Source of the DNA: Sphingopyxis sp. GW247-27LB
GTDB taxonomy: Bacteria > Pseudomonadota > Alphaproteobacteria > Sphingomonadales > Sphingomonadaceae
NCBI RefSeq assembly: GCF_002277025.1
Contig: NZ_NIWD01000005.1
Span: 107,146-171,145 of the forward strand
DNA length: 64,000 nucleotides
Direction of reading: 5' to 3'
The notes under the pieces were generated by a model that saw nothing but the letters and a program-made list of their open reading frames with translations, was not told the origin of the DNA and did no database searches. Position numbers and translations under genes: made by a program. Below are positions 29,947 to 37,756 of the stretch, in pieces; the stretch's first letter is position 1, and every line of letters starts with the position of its first letter.

Positions 29947-31668
29947 TCAGCTATCGTTCCAGTGACGTGCCCAGCTTTCCGCCGCGGCAAATTCGAGGAG
30001 ACGCTGTATGCGTTCGGCGCCGCGCCAGCTTGGATCGTCCGGTTCGTCCAGAAGCTTGGTATCGATTATCCCCTCGGCGGCAAGGTGACCATTCCGCAGA
30101 AGTGCGTGTATTCTCTCTCTATTGGCTCGATATATGGCAAAGCTGAACCCGCTCGGGCCTCCCTTGTGGACTCGCGTCGCAATCATCGGCGGGAGGCGAT
30201 CTGAAAACGCTGAACGTGCGACGGATCGATTTATTCCATTCGTGATCCACATCCAGGTGGGAATGGAAAGACATAGTTCTACGACGGGCTGGGATAGGAG
30301 CGGCGCGATATGAGGCGGGGCTTCGGCGCGCGGATAGAGCTCAAGGCTCCGATGGGCGCGCATCAAGAACGCCACATGGCTTGTCTTTCCAGGCAAAGAT
30401 TCCTCAGGCGCGACCAGCCAGGGATGGCGCTTGTCGGAGCGTTCCATCCGAGCAACAAAGTGCGATCGCAGCCCGCTCGTGTTGTGGCGGACATTATGGC
30501 GCCCTCCGTCACGGCGATATTTGTTCCACGCGTAGCGGAGGATTGTCGGAATGTCGGCACCGGTCACGCCGCTCAGATCGCGCAGCGTGGCGGCCAATGC
30601 GAGGCGGGGACCTTCAGCTATGACACGGTCTAGTAAAGGAGTCGGGCTGTAAAGACTGCAAAAGATCCCGTCCCCACCGTTGCCGGAAAAATGAGCCCCG
30701 ACGGCATTCGCGGTGCGGAAGCGGCTATGCATCGCGGCGATTGCTTGTTTGAAGTGATAGGCGTTCGGCCAAGGATGGTGCGACGCCGGCGCCTGATCGA
30801 TATCGATATCATCGAGAGCGAGCGAACATTCGTGGAGCGTAAGGCCGAGTGACTCGGTCACCGCGCGCGCATAGTGCCGTTCGTCGCCATCGCGATCGGG
30901 TCCGACATGTGTCAGACAGGTAATCTTCGAACTCAGAGGCGCGGCGGCTGCCGCTACGATCGAAGAATCAAGCCCCCCCGAAATGTCGAGCAATGCACGA
31001 GGAAAACAGTCAACCCACGCCGCCACGCAATCGCAGATCGTATCGCGCAACCGTGCAGCATTATCAGCGAAATCCATTCCATTCGGCGCGACGTGGCTCC
31101 AGGGTGACCACCAGCTCTCAATCGTGACTTTGCCGTCGGCGACGATGAGGCATTCACCCGCGACCAATTCCTCGATTCCGGTCACGCAGGTCCGTCGAGT
31201 GGGTGCATCAATGCCTGCGAGAAGGCGTCCTATCTCATCGAGGTCGGCTCGGTCGTTTGCCGGTGAGGCCAGTGCGGTGATGTCCGATGCCAGAGTGACA
31301 CCATCGGAGTCGCGGCGATAGTAGCACGGACGCGCGCCCGACGGATCACGCAATATCATCGCCCGGCCCTCACCATCCGCTTGGATCAGCAGATACCCGC
31401 CCCAAAAATCTCTCAAGAGTGAACGGCCGCCGGTTGCTCGAAATCGATCGAGCACCGCATCGGGAATTCTCGACACCCGTCGGCTCGGCGGGCCGCGCGT
31501 GAAGAGATGACCAATGATCCACGCATCTTCGCTTATCTCGAGGATCGGCTCGTTCGACCAGACCCTCATTCCGGCCCGTTCAAAACTAACTCGGAGGTCC
31601 GCATCGTGCGCGCTCAGCGCCACGCTCTTGGCCGACGAGCCTAGCTGGATGCGATATCCGCCCGCCAT
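29947..31668 (-). CDS. Lasso peptide cyclase (C protein, asparagine synthetase-like)
   Basis: 573 aa from ATG 31668, which shares one base with the B-protein stop (TGATG); a longer frame to 31905 is only an overlap artefact. The N-terminus MAGGYRIQLG lacks the Cys2 of glutamine-dependent asparagine synthetases, as lasso cyclases do. The ATP pyrophosphatase loop SGGLDSS is at residues 230-236. The enzyme adenylates the Asp/Glu side chain at core position 9 and closes the ring with the freed N-terminus. Last gene of the A1-A2-B-C operon. Confidence 0.9.
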   Translation of the reverse strand: MAGGYRIQLGSSAKSVALSAHDADLRVSFERAGMRVWSNEPILEISEDAWIIGHLFTRGPPSRRVSRIPDAVLDRFRATGGRSLLRDFWGGYLLIQADGEGRAMILRDPSGARPCYYRRDSDGVTLASDITALASPANDRADLDEIGRLLAGIDAPTRRTCVTGIEELVAGECLIVADGKVTIESWWSPWSHVAPNGMDFADNAARLRDTICDCVAAWVDCFPRALLDISGGLDSSIVAAAAAPLSSKITCLTHVGPDRDGDERHYARAVTESLGLTLHECSLALDDIDIDQAPASHHPWPNAYHFKQAIAAMHSRFRTANAVGAHFSGNGGDGIFCSLYSPTPLLDRVIAEGPRLALAATLRDLSGVTGADIPTILRYAWNKYRRDGGRHNVRHNTSGLRSHFVARMERSDKRHPWLVAPEESLPGKTSHVAFLMRAHRSLELYPRAEAPPHIAPLLSQPVVELCLSIPTWMWITNGINRSVARSAFSDRLPPMIATRVHKGGPSGFSFAIYRANRERIHALLRNGHLAAEGIIDTKLLDEPDDPSWRGAERIQRLLEFAAAESWARHWNDS

Positions 31669-32339
31669 CACGCGGCCAAGATCGGCTCGAAAGAGAGGAC
31701 GAAGTCGAGAGTGTCCGTGAGAACTACGTCGCCTGCCTGCACCCAGCAATGCGCTGCAAAAGGCATGGTGACGCCGAATACCAATGAGGCTGCACACCCT
31801 CTGCGCATGAGAAGACGTCTCATCGCGATCCCGCGCACTAGGCATTGGTCGATTGCGGGCGCATAGCGGCGCGCGCGCACGAAACCTGCGGCGACGTCGC
31901 GGCATGCGGTCATCGAGATGCCTCGGGTGCTCACTTGCGCTGCCGCTAGGTCATCGACGATTTCAAGCATGCGTCGCCGCTTGATGTCCACGCGAGCTCG
32001 ACGCTGAGCGCAGATGCTGGCAACGGTTGTGGAAAATTTGCCGCGCGGAAGGGCCGCGTTTAGCAGGCTTGACCGGGCCGGCGGAATTGGTTCCGGCTTG
32101 TGGCTCGCGCGTTCGGGTGCGAGAATGTCGCGCTCCGTTAGCCAGTCGAGGTCCGATGGTTCCGGTTCGCCAGCGACATAGCGCGCAAAACATTCAGCCG
32201 GTCGATCACGGAGGAGGAAGTAACGATCAGAAACGAGATCGAGGAATATGAAATCCCCTCCGATGCATCGATAGTAAAGTCCGCGGCGGACGCCGAACTG
32301 GCTTGCTTGACGAAAATCTTCGTCCTTATGAACCTTCAT
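31668..32339 (-). CDS. Lasso leader peptidase with fused RRE (B protein)
   Basis: 223 aa. Residues ~1-75 form a PqqD-like RiPP recognition element (GGDFIFLDLVSDRYFLLRDRPAECFARYVAG). The C-terminal part is the transglutaminase-like cysteine protease with Cys166 (DQCLVRGIAMRRLL), His197 (PFAAHCWVQ) and Asp209 (VVLTDT). The RRE binds the leader; the protease cuts it after the -1 residue so the cyclase can act. This single-chain form is typical of proteobacterial lasso clusters (actinobacteria split it). It starts 15 nt after the A2 stop and overlaps the cyclase start by 1 nt. Confidence 0.9.
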   Translation of the reverse strand: MKVHKDEDFRQASQFGVRRGLYYRCIGGDFIFLDLVSDRYFLLRDRPAECFARYVAGEPEPSDLDWLTERDILAPERASHKPEPIPPARSSLLNAALPRGKFSTTVASICAQRRARVDIKRRRMLEIVDDLAAAQVSTRGISMTACRDVAAGFVRARRYAPAIDQCLVRGIAMRRLLMRRGCAASLVFGVTMPFAAHCWVQAGDVVLTDTLDFVLSFEPILAA

Positions 32340-32354
32340 CGCCGTGGTTCCGAT

Positions 32355-32498
32355 TCAATCTGCGGAAAGCAGGCCGACAATGAGATAGCGTTGCCCGGTC
32401 TCAGTTTCGAGGGCGCCGACTACGGAAACTCCGGTCGTTTCAGACGCTATCGAGCCGAGGTTGATGGGTTCGCCTTTGTGCAGTTCCAGGAGATGCAA
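32355..32498 (-). CDS. Lasso peptide precursor A2
   Basis: 47 aa; starts at TTG 32498, chosen because GAGGAG lies about 7 nt upstream and because it then aligns end to end with A1. The 22-residue leader (MHLLELHKGEP, then INLGSIASETT) has Leu14-Gly15 and Thr21, the conserved -2 threonine. The 25-residue core begins GVSVVGALE, giving Gly1 and Glu9 for a nine-residue macrolactam ring. The tail is TETGQRYLIVGLLSAD. By hand, the mature lasso (linear core minus water) has a monoisotopic mass near 2528.35 Da. It is the second gene of the operon, 71 nt after A1. Confidence 0.8.
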   Translation of the reverse strand: MHLLELHKGEPINLGSIASETTGVSVVGALETETGQRYLIVGLLSAD

Positions 32499-32569
32499 GG
32501 CATTTCTCCTCAATTGCCTTGGAAGCGCTGCAAAATGCGGCGCACAGATTTCCGTGCGCCGCACTTTCG

Positions 32570-32713
32570 TCAGTCGTCGCTGAGGATGCCGGCGAAGACG
32601 TAGCGATCACCGGTCTCCTCGTCGAGGCGACCGAGACCACCGATGCCTTGCGTTTCTTCGGTGATGGCGCCGAGATCGATCGCAACGTCATCGATATGTT
32701 CATAGACTTTCAT
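32570..32713 (-). CDS. Lasso peptide precursor A1
   Basis: 47 aa from ATG 32713; AAGGAAAGGAAG upstream is a strong Shine-Dalgarno. Leader MKVYEHIDDVA then IDLGAITEETQ (22 residues) has Leu14-Gly15 and Thr21 at -2. The core starts GIGGLGRLD: Gly1 to Asp9 fits a nine-residue ring. The tail is EETGDRYVFAGILSDD. A1 and A2 cores align without gaps and share L8, E11-T12-G13, R15-Y16, G20, L22-S23 and D25. The ring-plus-tail pattern resembles published sphingopyxin/astexin-type lasso peptides. Hand-calculated mature monoisotopic mass is near 2606.26 Da. Confidence 0.88.
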   Translation of the reverse strand: MKVYEHIDDVAIDLGAITEETQGIGGLGRLDEETGDRYVFAGILSDD

Positions 32714-32788
32714 GACACTTCCTTTCCTTGATTGCGACCAAGCGTGAGTCGCTGGAAAAAGTTATGCCTCTGTGAAGAAACGATCTAT

Positions 32789-32818
32789 TTTATAATCCAA
32801 TTATAATCGGATTATAAT
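32789..32818 (-). promoter_or_regulatory. Three 11-bp-spaced ATTATAAT repeats at the lasso promoter
   Basis: The palindromic octamer ATTATAAT occurs at 32800-32807 and 32811-32818, with a one-base variant at 32789-32796, exactly 11 bp apart. All three contain TATAAT and lie ~75-105 bp upstream of the A1 start codon. They may be stacked -10 elements or regulator sites on one DNA face. The outermost copies overlap the 3' end of the IS200 transposase ORF. Confidence 0.5.
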
Positions 32819-33307
32819 CGCCGGCCATTCAGCGCGGGCGCTTTGCCTCCTGCTATCTGAATGACTGACCGGCTGACGCCGGTAGGACCAAGCGGAGGGG
32901 CTGAAGCCGTTTTTGTGGGTGTGTCGGTCGAGATAGCGGTTGATGATGTCATCGGTGATGTTGCCGGAGGTGGTTGAGAAGTAGCCCCTGCCCCAGAAGC
33001 GCTGGCCCCAGTAGCGTTTGCGGATATGCTCGAACTCCTGCTGGATCTTGCGCGAGGACCGGCCCTTTGCCCGGCGGACGAAGTCGCTGACCGAGATGTG
33101 CGGCGGGATTTCGACGAACATATGGACGTGGTCGCGCGACAGCACGCCATTGACGTTGGTCACCCCCAACTCGTCGCAAACCTGCTTGATGATCTCACGA
33201 ACCCTGAGCCGTACCTCGCCATGCAGCACCTTGAACCGATATTTCGGTGCCCAGACGATATGATAGCGATGGTGAAAAGTCGTGTGACAACCCTTGCTGT
33301 AGCCCAT
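32801..33307 (-). CDS. tnpA: IS200-family Y1 HUH transposase (TnpA)
   Basis: 168 aa. HUH motif is RDHVHMFVEIP (His-x-His) and the catalytic Tyr lies in SGNITDDIINRYLDRH. WAPKYRFKVLHGEVR and FVRRAKGRSSRKIQQEF are family signatures. The enzyme moves single-stranded element DNA through hairpin recognition. After about residue 138 the sequence departs from the usual length and its last codons use the AT-rich lasso promoter DNA (PAIIIRL), so the C-terminus may be flank-derived. The start codon sits at the base of the large hairpin at 33306-33378. Confidence 0.9.
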   Translation of the reverse strand: MGYSKGCHTTFHHRYHIVWAPKYRFKVLHGEVRLRVREIIKQVCDELGVTNVNGVLSRDHVHMFVEIPPHISVSDFVRRAKGRSSRKIQQEFEHIRKRYWGQRFWGRGYFSTTSGNITDDIINRYLDRHTHKNGFSPSAWSYRRQPVSHSDSRRQSARAEWPAIIIRL

Positions 33308-33378
33308 AGCCTGTAACCTCGGAAAAATGAGACTCGACGCCCTTCGGGCTGTCTCATTTTTCCGAGGTTACAGGCTAT
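33306..33378. repeat. 28-bp perfect inverted repeat (stem-loop) over the tnpA start
   Basis: Arms 33306-33333 and 33351-33378 are perfectly complementary (28 bp). The 17-nt loop holds a second small stem, GCCC-TTC-GGGC (33339-33349). The stem hides the transposase start region and ends in A/T runs, so it may both repress tnpA translation and stop transcription entering from either side. Confidence 0.85.
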
Positions 33379-33534
33379 CGCGCGAGTCGAACGGCTGAAG
33401 CCAGTATCCGACTGAAGTCGGAGGGGTTCCTCCCCAAGTGGGACTCTAAACGAATTTGGTCGGCCCGATCGATTTCGAAAATAATCTCGTGCATTTCCTA
33501 GGAAGCACTTGGCTCGTGTCTCTAACGGTATGGG

Positions 33535-34149
33535 GTGGAATACGAGCAGCGGACTAAGGAGGTCGGCACGTCCGAAGGATTGAACAGCGATCGGCGTCGA
33601 CTGATAGCCGCGTGGGTGGGTGAGAAGATCATGCCCCATGAAGCCAGCGTGCGCGCGTGGCTGAGGCGAATGAAAGTTTCTGCCGACGACCTCGACGATT
33701 TGATCCAAGAAAGCTATTGCAAGCTCGCCGGATTAGACAGCGTCGATCATATCCACCGTCCAGACGCTTATTTCTTCTCGATCGCACGCAACCTACTACT
33801 CCGCCGTCTGCGGCGTTCTTCCGTGGTATCGATCACCGCAATTGCCGAGATCGAGGCCTTCGACGACGGCAGACCGTCGCCTGAACGGGAGGTTGCCGCA
33901 CGCAAGGATTATGAGCGCGTGCGTGCCCTAATCGCTCAGCTTCCCGAGCGTTGTCGGCAAGTCTTCGAGATGCGAAAGCTCCAAGGGGCCTCACAGCGCG
34001 AAATCGCCCATAGAATCGGCATTAGCGAGGGCATGGTCGAGTATCACGTCTACGAAGGCACCAAGGCGATCGTACGTGCCATGCGTCGGCAAGATGAGGA
34101 AGCGGAAGTGCGAGCAGAGGAATTAAATCGCGGAAAGCTTTCGCCATGA
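33535..34149 (+). CDS. ECF sigma factor of lasso uptake module 2
   Basis: 204 aa from GTG 33535; ATG 33631 is possible, but it would drop RRLIAAWVGEKIMPHEASVRAWL, which fits this subgroup. Region 2: DDLDDLIQESYCKLAGLDSVDHIHRPDAYFFSIARNLLLRRLRR; region 4: QLPERCRQVFEMRKLQGASQREIAHRIGISEGMVEYHVYEG. It is clearly different from the module 1 factor (longer, different region 1-2 linker). It overlaps the fecR-like gene by 4 nt (ATGA). Its N-terminal ~15 residues are uncertain. Confidence 0.8.
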   Translation: MEYEQRTKEVGTSEGLNSDRRRLIAAWVGEKIMPHEASVRAWLRRMKVSADDLDDLIQESYCKLAGLDSVDHIHRPDAYFFSIARNLLLRRLRRSSVVSITAIAEIEAFDDGRPSPEREVAARKDYERVRALIAQLPERCRQVFEMRKLQGASQREIAHRIGISEGMVEYHVYEGTKAIVRAMRRQDEEAEVRAEELNRGKLSP

Positions 34150-35087
34150 CTCGCGAGACTGCTTCCCAAATCGAGGATGCCGCGGCTCGCTGGGCAGCGC
34201 GTCTGGATGCCGGTCAATTGCGGGCCGACGACGAACGCGAGCTTACCATATGGCTGGCGAATGACGATCGCCGCAAGGGTGCCCTTCTGCAAGCACAGGC
34301 CGCGCTGTCGATGCTCGATCTCGATGAGGCCGTCAACAAACCAACGGCACAATCGATCAATATTACCCGGCGCTGGATGCTTGGGGGGGCGGCTGCGGCC
34401 GTTGCAGCGTCCGCAGGCTTTGCACCCCATGCCCCCGGCACGATCTATCGGACGCAGATTGGCGAAATTCGGCGCGTGCCACTTTCCGACGGCTCAACCG
34501 CCGCGATCAATACCGACAGTATCGTGGCGATCGATCTCCACGAAAAGGAACGCCTCGTGCGGCTGGATCGGGGTGAAGCGTGGTTTCAAGTAGCGAAGGA
34601 TCGGACACGTCCGTTCCTTGTTGAAGCTGGCCGCGTTCGCGTTCTTGCCGTGGGAACCGCTTTTTCAGTCAGGCGATCGCAGGATGGCGTCGACGTTCTG
34701 GTGACTGAAGGCGTGGTCGAAGCGTGGGCGACCGGTGTCGAACAGCACAGGGTACGCATTGCGGCTGGCTCCAACGCATTTATCGGCGACGACGCCGCGA
34801 TCCGACAATCCCTTCCTGAGGGATCAAGCATCGACCGCGCGCTGGCATGGCGCAGCGGAAAAATTGATCTTGAGGGACAACCACTCAGCGAAGCAGTGGC
34901 CGAATTCAATCGCTACAATCGCCGCAAGCTCGAAGTCGTCGATCCGACGCTTGCGAAAGAGCAATTCGATGGCGTGTTTCGGACCGACGATCCAGCTGGA
35001 TTTGCCGCGGTTGTCCAGACCGCACTTGGGGTTCCCATCGATCTGTCTGACGCTGACCGCATAGAGATCGGTAGCCCGCGCCGGTAA
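34146..35087 (+). CDS. FecR-like anti-sigma/sensor protein of module 2
   Basis: 313 aa. A cytoplasmic DUF4880-like part (AARWAARLDAGQLRADDERELTIWLANDDRRKGALLQAQ) is followed by a Tat-like RRWMLGG and hydrophobic segment (residues ~77-93). The FecR domain carries IGEIRRVPLSDGSTAAINTDSIVAID and VEAGRVRVLAVGTAFSVRR. The C-terminal LSEAVAEFNRYNRRKLEV segment is the STN-contact region. Same gene order and 4-nt coupling as module 1. Confidence 0.85.
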   Translation: MTRETASQIEDAAARWAARLDAGQLRADDERELTIWLANDDRRKGALLQAQAALSMLDLDEAVNKPTAQSINITRRWMLGGAAAAVAASAGFAPHAPGTIYRTQIGEIRRVPLSDGSTAAINTDSIVAIDLHEKERLVRLDRGEAWFQVAKDRTRPFLVEAGRVRVLAVGTAFSVRRSQDGVDVLVTEGVVEAWATGVEQHRVRIAAGSNAFIGDDAAIRQSLPEGSSIDRALAWRSGKIDLEGQPLSEAVAEFNRYNRRKLEVVDPTLAKEQFDGVFRTDDPAGFAAVVQTALGVPIDLSDADRIEIGSPRR

Positions 35088-35164
35088 TCTTTTCGGGCGC
35101 TCCTAGGAAATTCCGGCCTGGGGACTCTTTCGTTCGACAGCAAATCAATCGAGGGGAGAGTTTC

Positions 35165-37756
35165 GTGATATTCAGGGGATCGGCACAACATGTTTTGATG
35201 GCCTCAGTTGCGGCTGGATGCGTGGCAGCGGCATCGCCCGCTGCTGCACAGACGAAGACCTTCGACATCGCCGCACAACCGGCCGCCACCGGCATTTCGA
35301 CGCTCGGGCGCCAGGCAGATGTCCAGATTGCGGCCTCACGAAGAGTCACGAAGGGCAAGCGGACGAATGCGGTTCGAGGGACGATGACGGTCGAGAAGGC
35401 CTTGCAACAACTCCTTGACCGCACCGGTTTGATCGCCCGCAGAACTGGACCTGCAACATTTGCCGTTATTGCGGCAGGACCAACTGAACTACTCGATTCT
35501 GCCGGGGAAAGCTCGACGTCATTCGAGGGCCGCCCAACCGATCAGCGCGCATTGGAAGAGAACGACCCGATCATTGTGACGGGCACTCGAATCGAAGGCG
35601 GGCCGCCATCGGCCCCAGTGATCCAAATTTCTAGCGAAGACATACGGAACGCGGGTCAATCCGATCTCGGCGAGGTCGCGCGCAGTCTGCCGCAGAGCTT
35701 CGGAGGTGGGCAAAATCCGGGCATCGGCAACACTCAGGGCGCGCCCAATGAAAATGCCAACGTCAATGGCGCCTCGACATTCAATTTGCGCGGCATCGGG
35801 TCGAATGCCACCTTAACGCTGCTTAACGGCAACCGCTTCGCATACACCGGCGTCTCGTCGGTGCTCGATGTGAGCGCGATCCCGGTCGCGGCGGTCGAAC
35901 GGATCGAGATCGTCCCCGATGGGGCTTCAGCGATCTATGGTGCTGACGCGGTCGCGGGCGTTGTCAATATCTTGCTCAAGCGCGATTATGATGGCGTGTC
36001 GGCGATGGCCCGCGTCGGGGCATCGACCGAGGGCGGAAACACGCAGCAGCAATATGGGCTGCTTGGTGGCAAGACCTGGTCTTCGGGCAGCTTGCTGGCT
36101 GCTTATGACTACAGCCAGGCATCGGCAGTCCACGCCGGCGATCGAAGCTATGCGACCGCCAACAACCCCGAGACGACGCTTTTTCCCCGCACTTGGAGGC
36201 ACTCGGTCCTAGTGAGCGGGCACCAAGCCCTCGGCCCCGACATCACACTCGCGGCTGACCTACTCTACAAGAAAAGCCGGATTCACTCGGTCACCGGCTA
36301 TGATCTGGTGCTCGCGCCCAACGTGAATGGCATCGACAATTTCAGTAGCTCGGAGATATTCGGCATCGCGCCGAGCCTCACGGCCGAACTCGGGGGAGAT
36401 TGGCGGTTCAAAGCGAGTGGATTCTTCGGCACCGATCGCACTGGTGGATACGCCGATATTTATGTCGGCGGTGCGCTGGCGCGCCATAACGACAAGCATT
36501 TTTTCAATCGGAACCTAGCTCTCGAAGCAGGCATGGAAGGTTCCTTGACTGAGCTTCCGGCCGGTGCGCTCAGCGTCGCATTCGGGGCAGGCGTCCGGCG
36601 GCAGGACTTCTTTGGGATCTTGCCCTTCAATGACATAGACCGGCGCCGGGATAATCTTTTCGCATATGGTGAGTTGCTCGTACCGCTCGCCTCTCCCGCG
36701 CAAGCGACTGACGGCTTGCACCGATTGGCGCTGACCGGTGCGTTGCGCTTCGAGGATTATTCAGATGCGGCGAGCATCGTGACCCCGAAGCTCGGCATCA
36801 TCTGGGAGCCGGTAGCCATCTTGCGCCTAGGGGCCTCGTGGGGGCGCTCATTCAAAATGCCGACGCTCTATCAGCAATATGGCGGCTATTATTCGGTGCT
36901 AGCGCGCGCCGCGCGTTATGGCACCGGCTATCCGGCCAACGCGACTGTTCTCATCGCCTCCGGTCCCGACAGTCGCCTTGGCCCCGAGCGTTCCGAGAAT
37001 CTGACGCTCAGCGCGCAGCTGACGCCGACGCGCGGCCTCGAACTCACGGCAGCGTGGTACCAAATCGACTATAGCGACCGCGTCGCGGCTCCCACCGCCT
37101 CGCTCGTAGGAGTGCTCGACAATCCGCTTTACGCTGGCCTGGTGACGCTCAACCCGGACCCGGCCGATCTGGCGGTGATATTCAATGGATCGGTGCTGGG
37201 TCTCGAAAACAGTAGCGGACTCCCCTATGATCCCGCGAACGTCGTCGCCTTTATCGACTCACGCACCCGCAATATCGCGCGCCAACGCTATTCGGGCCTC
37301 GACTTGTCGGTCCGCTATCGCACTGCCATCAGCGGCGACCGGGAGCTCTCGCTTTCGGCGGCCGGTAGTTTCCTCAGAAGCCGCCAGCAGCTCATTTCTG
37401 GGGCTCCTTGGACGCGACTCGCAGCCACCATCTTCCACCCGCCGCATTTCCGTGGACGGGCCGGACTGACCTATGGCGGCGATCGCTACAGCTTTTCCGC
37501 CTTCGTCAATCATATGAGCGGTCTCGACGACGACCGCCAGATCGTGACCGTGCGTATTCCGTCCTATTCGACGGTTGACCTCACAGTGCGTGTCCGGATC
37601 GGCCGCAGATTTGACATATCACTCGCAGCTCTCAATTTATTTGATGCGAAGCCGACACCCATCAGCACTGCATCGCCGTTCGACACGCCGTTCGATACGA
37701 CTAATTACTCGGCAGTGGGCCGATTTGTCGGCTTAACGCTGCGGCAAGAGTGGTGA
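35165..37756 (+). CDS. TonB-dependent receptor with STN domain, module 2
   Basis: 863 aa from GTG 35165 (GAGGGGAGAG upstream). Signal peptide ends SPAAAQ. STN domain: KTFDIAAQPAATGISTLGRQAD ... LIARRTGPATFAVIAAG. Plug starts PIIVTGTRIEGG, and barrel ends in Trp (LTLRQEW). It is a close paralogue of the module 1 receptor over the plug (SSEDIRNAGQSDLGEVARSLPQ, FNLRGIGSNATLTLLNGNRFAYTG) but diverges in the extracellular loop segments and the STN domain, which is where ligand choice and signalling partner should differ. Confidence 0.85.
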   Translation: MIFRGSAQHVLMASVAAGCVAAASPAAAQTKTFDIAAQPAATGISTLGRQADVQIAASRRVTKGKRTNAVRGTMTVEKALQQLLDRTGLIARRTGPATFAVIAAGPTELLDSAGESSTSFEGRPTDQRALEENDPIIVTGTRIEGGPPSAPVIQISSEDIRNAGQSDLGEVARSLPQSFGGGQNPGIGNTQGAPNENANVNGASTFNLRGIGSNATLTLLNGNRFAYTGVSSVLDVSAIPVAAVERIEIVPDGASAIYGADAVAGVVNILLKRDYDGVSAMARVGASTEGGNTQQQYGLLGGKTWSSGSLLAAYDYSQASAVHAGDRSYATANNPETTLFPRTWRHSVLVSGHQALGPDITLAADLLYKKSRIHSVTGYDLVLAPNVNGIDNFSSSEIFGIAPSLTAELGGDWRFKASGFFGTDRTGGYADIYVGGALARHNDKHFFNRNLALEAGMEGSLTELPAGALSVAFGAGVRRQDFFGILPFNDIDRRRDNLFAYGELLVPLASPAQATDGLHRLALTGALRFEDYSDAASIVTPKLGIIWEPVAILRLGASWGRSFKMPTLYQQYGGYYSVLARAARYGTGYPANATVLIASGPDSRLGPERSENLTLSAQLTPTRGLELTAAWYQIDYSDRVAAPTASLVGVLDNPLYAGLVTLNPDPADLAVIFNGSVLGLENSSGLPYDPANVVAFIDSRTRNIARQRYSGLDLSVRYRTAISGDRELSLSAAGSFLRSRQQLISGAPWTRLAATIFHPPHFRGRAGLTYGGDRYSFSAFVNHMSGLDDDRQIVTVRIPSYSTVDLTVRVRIGRRFDISLAALNLFDAKPTPISTASPFDTPFDTTNYSAVGRFVGLTLRQEW

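Larger units (their letters stand above)
32801..33430 (-). mobile_element. IS200/IS605-type insertion element
   Basis: A single-transposase IS200-like element. Candidate subterminal hairpins are CCGGC-TGAC-GCCGG at 32869-32882 (right end) and CCGACT-GA-AGTCGG at 33408-33421 (left end). There are no terminal inverted repeats or target duplications, as expected for this family. Exact ends could not be fixed. It separates the lasso promoter from the second uptake module. Confidence 0.65.

Noticed and set aside
29947..31668. Asparagine synthetase for primary metabolism
   Set aside because: No N-terminal Cys2, and it is coupled to a lasso B protein and two precursors, so it is a lasso cyclase.
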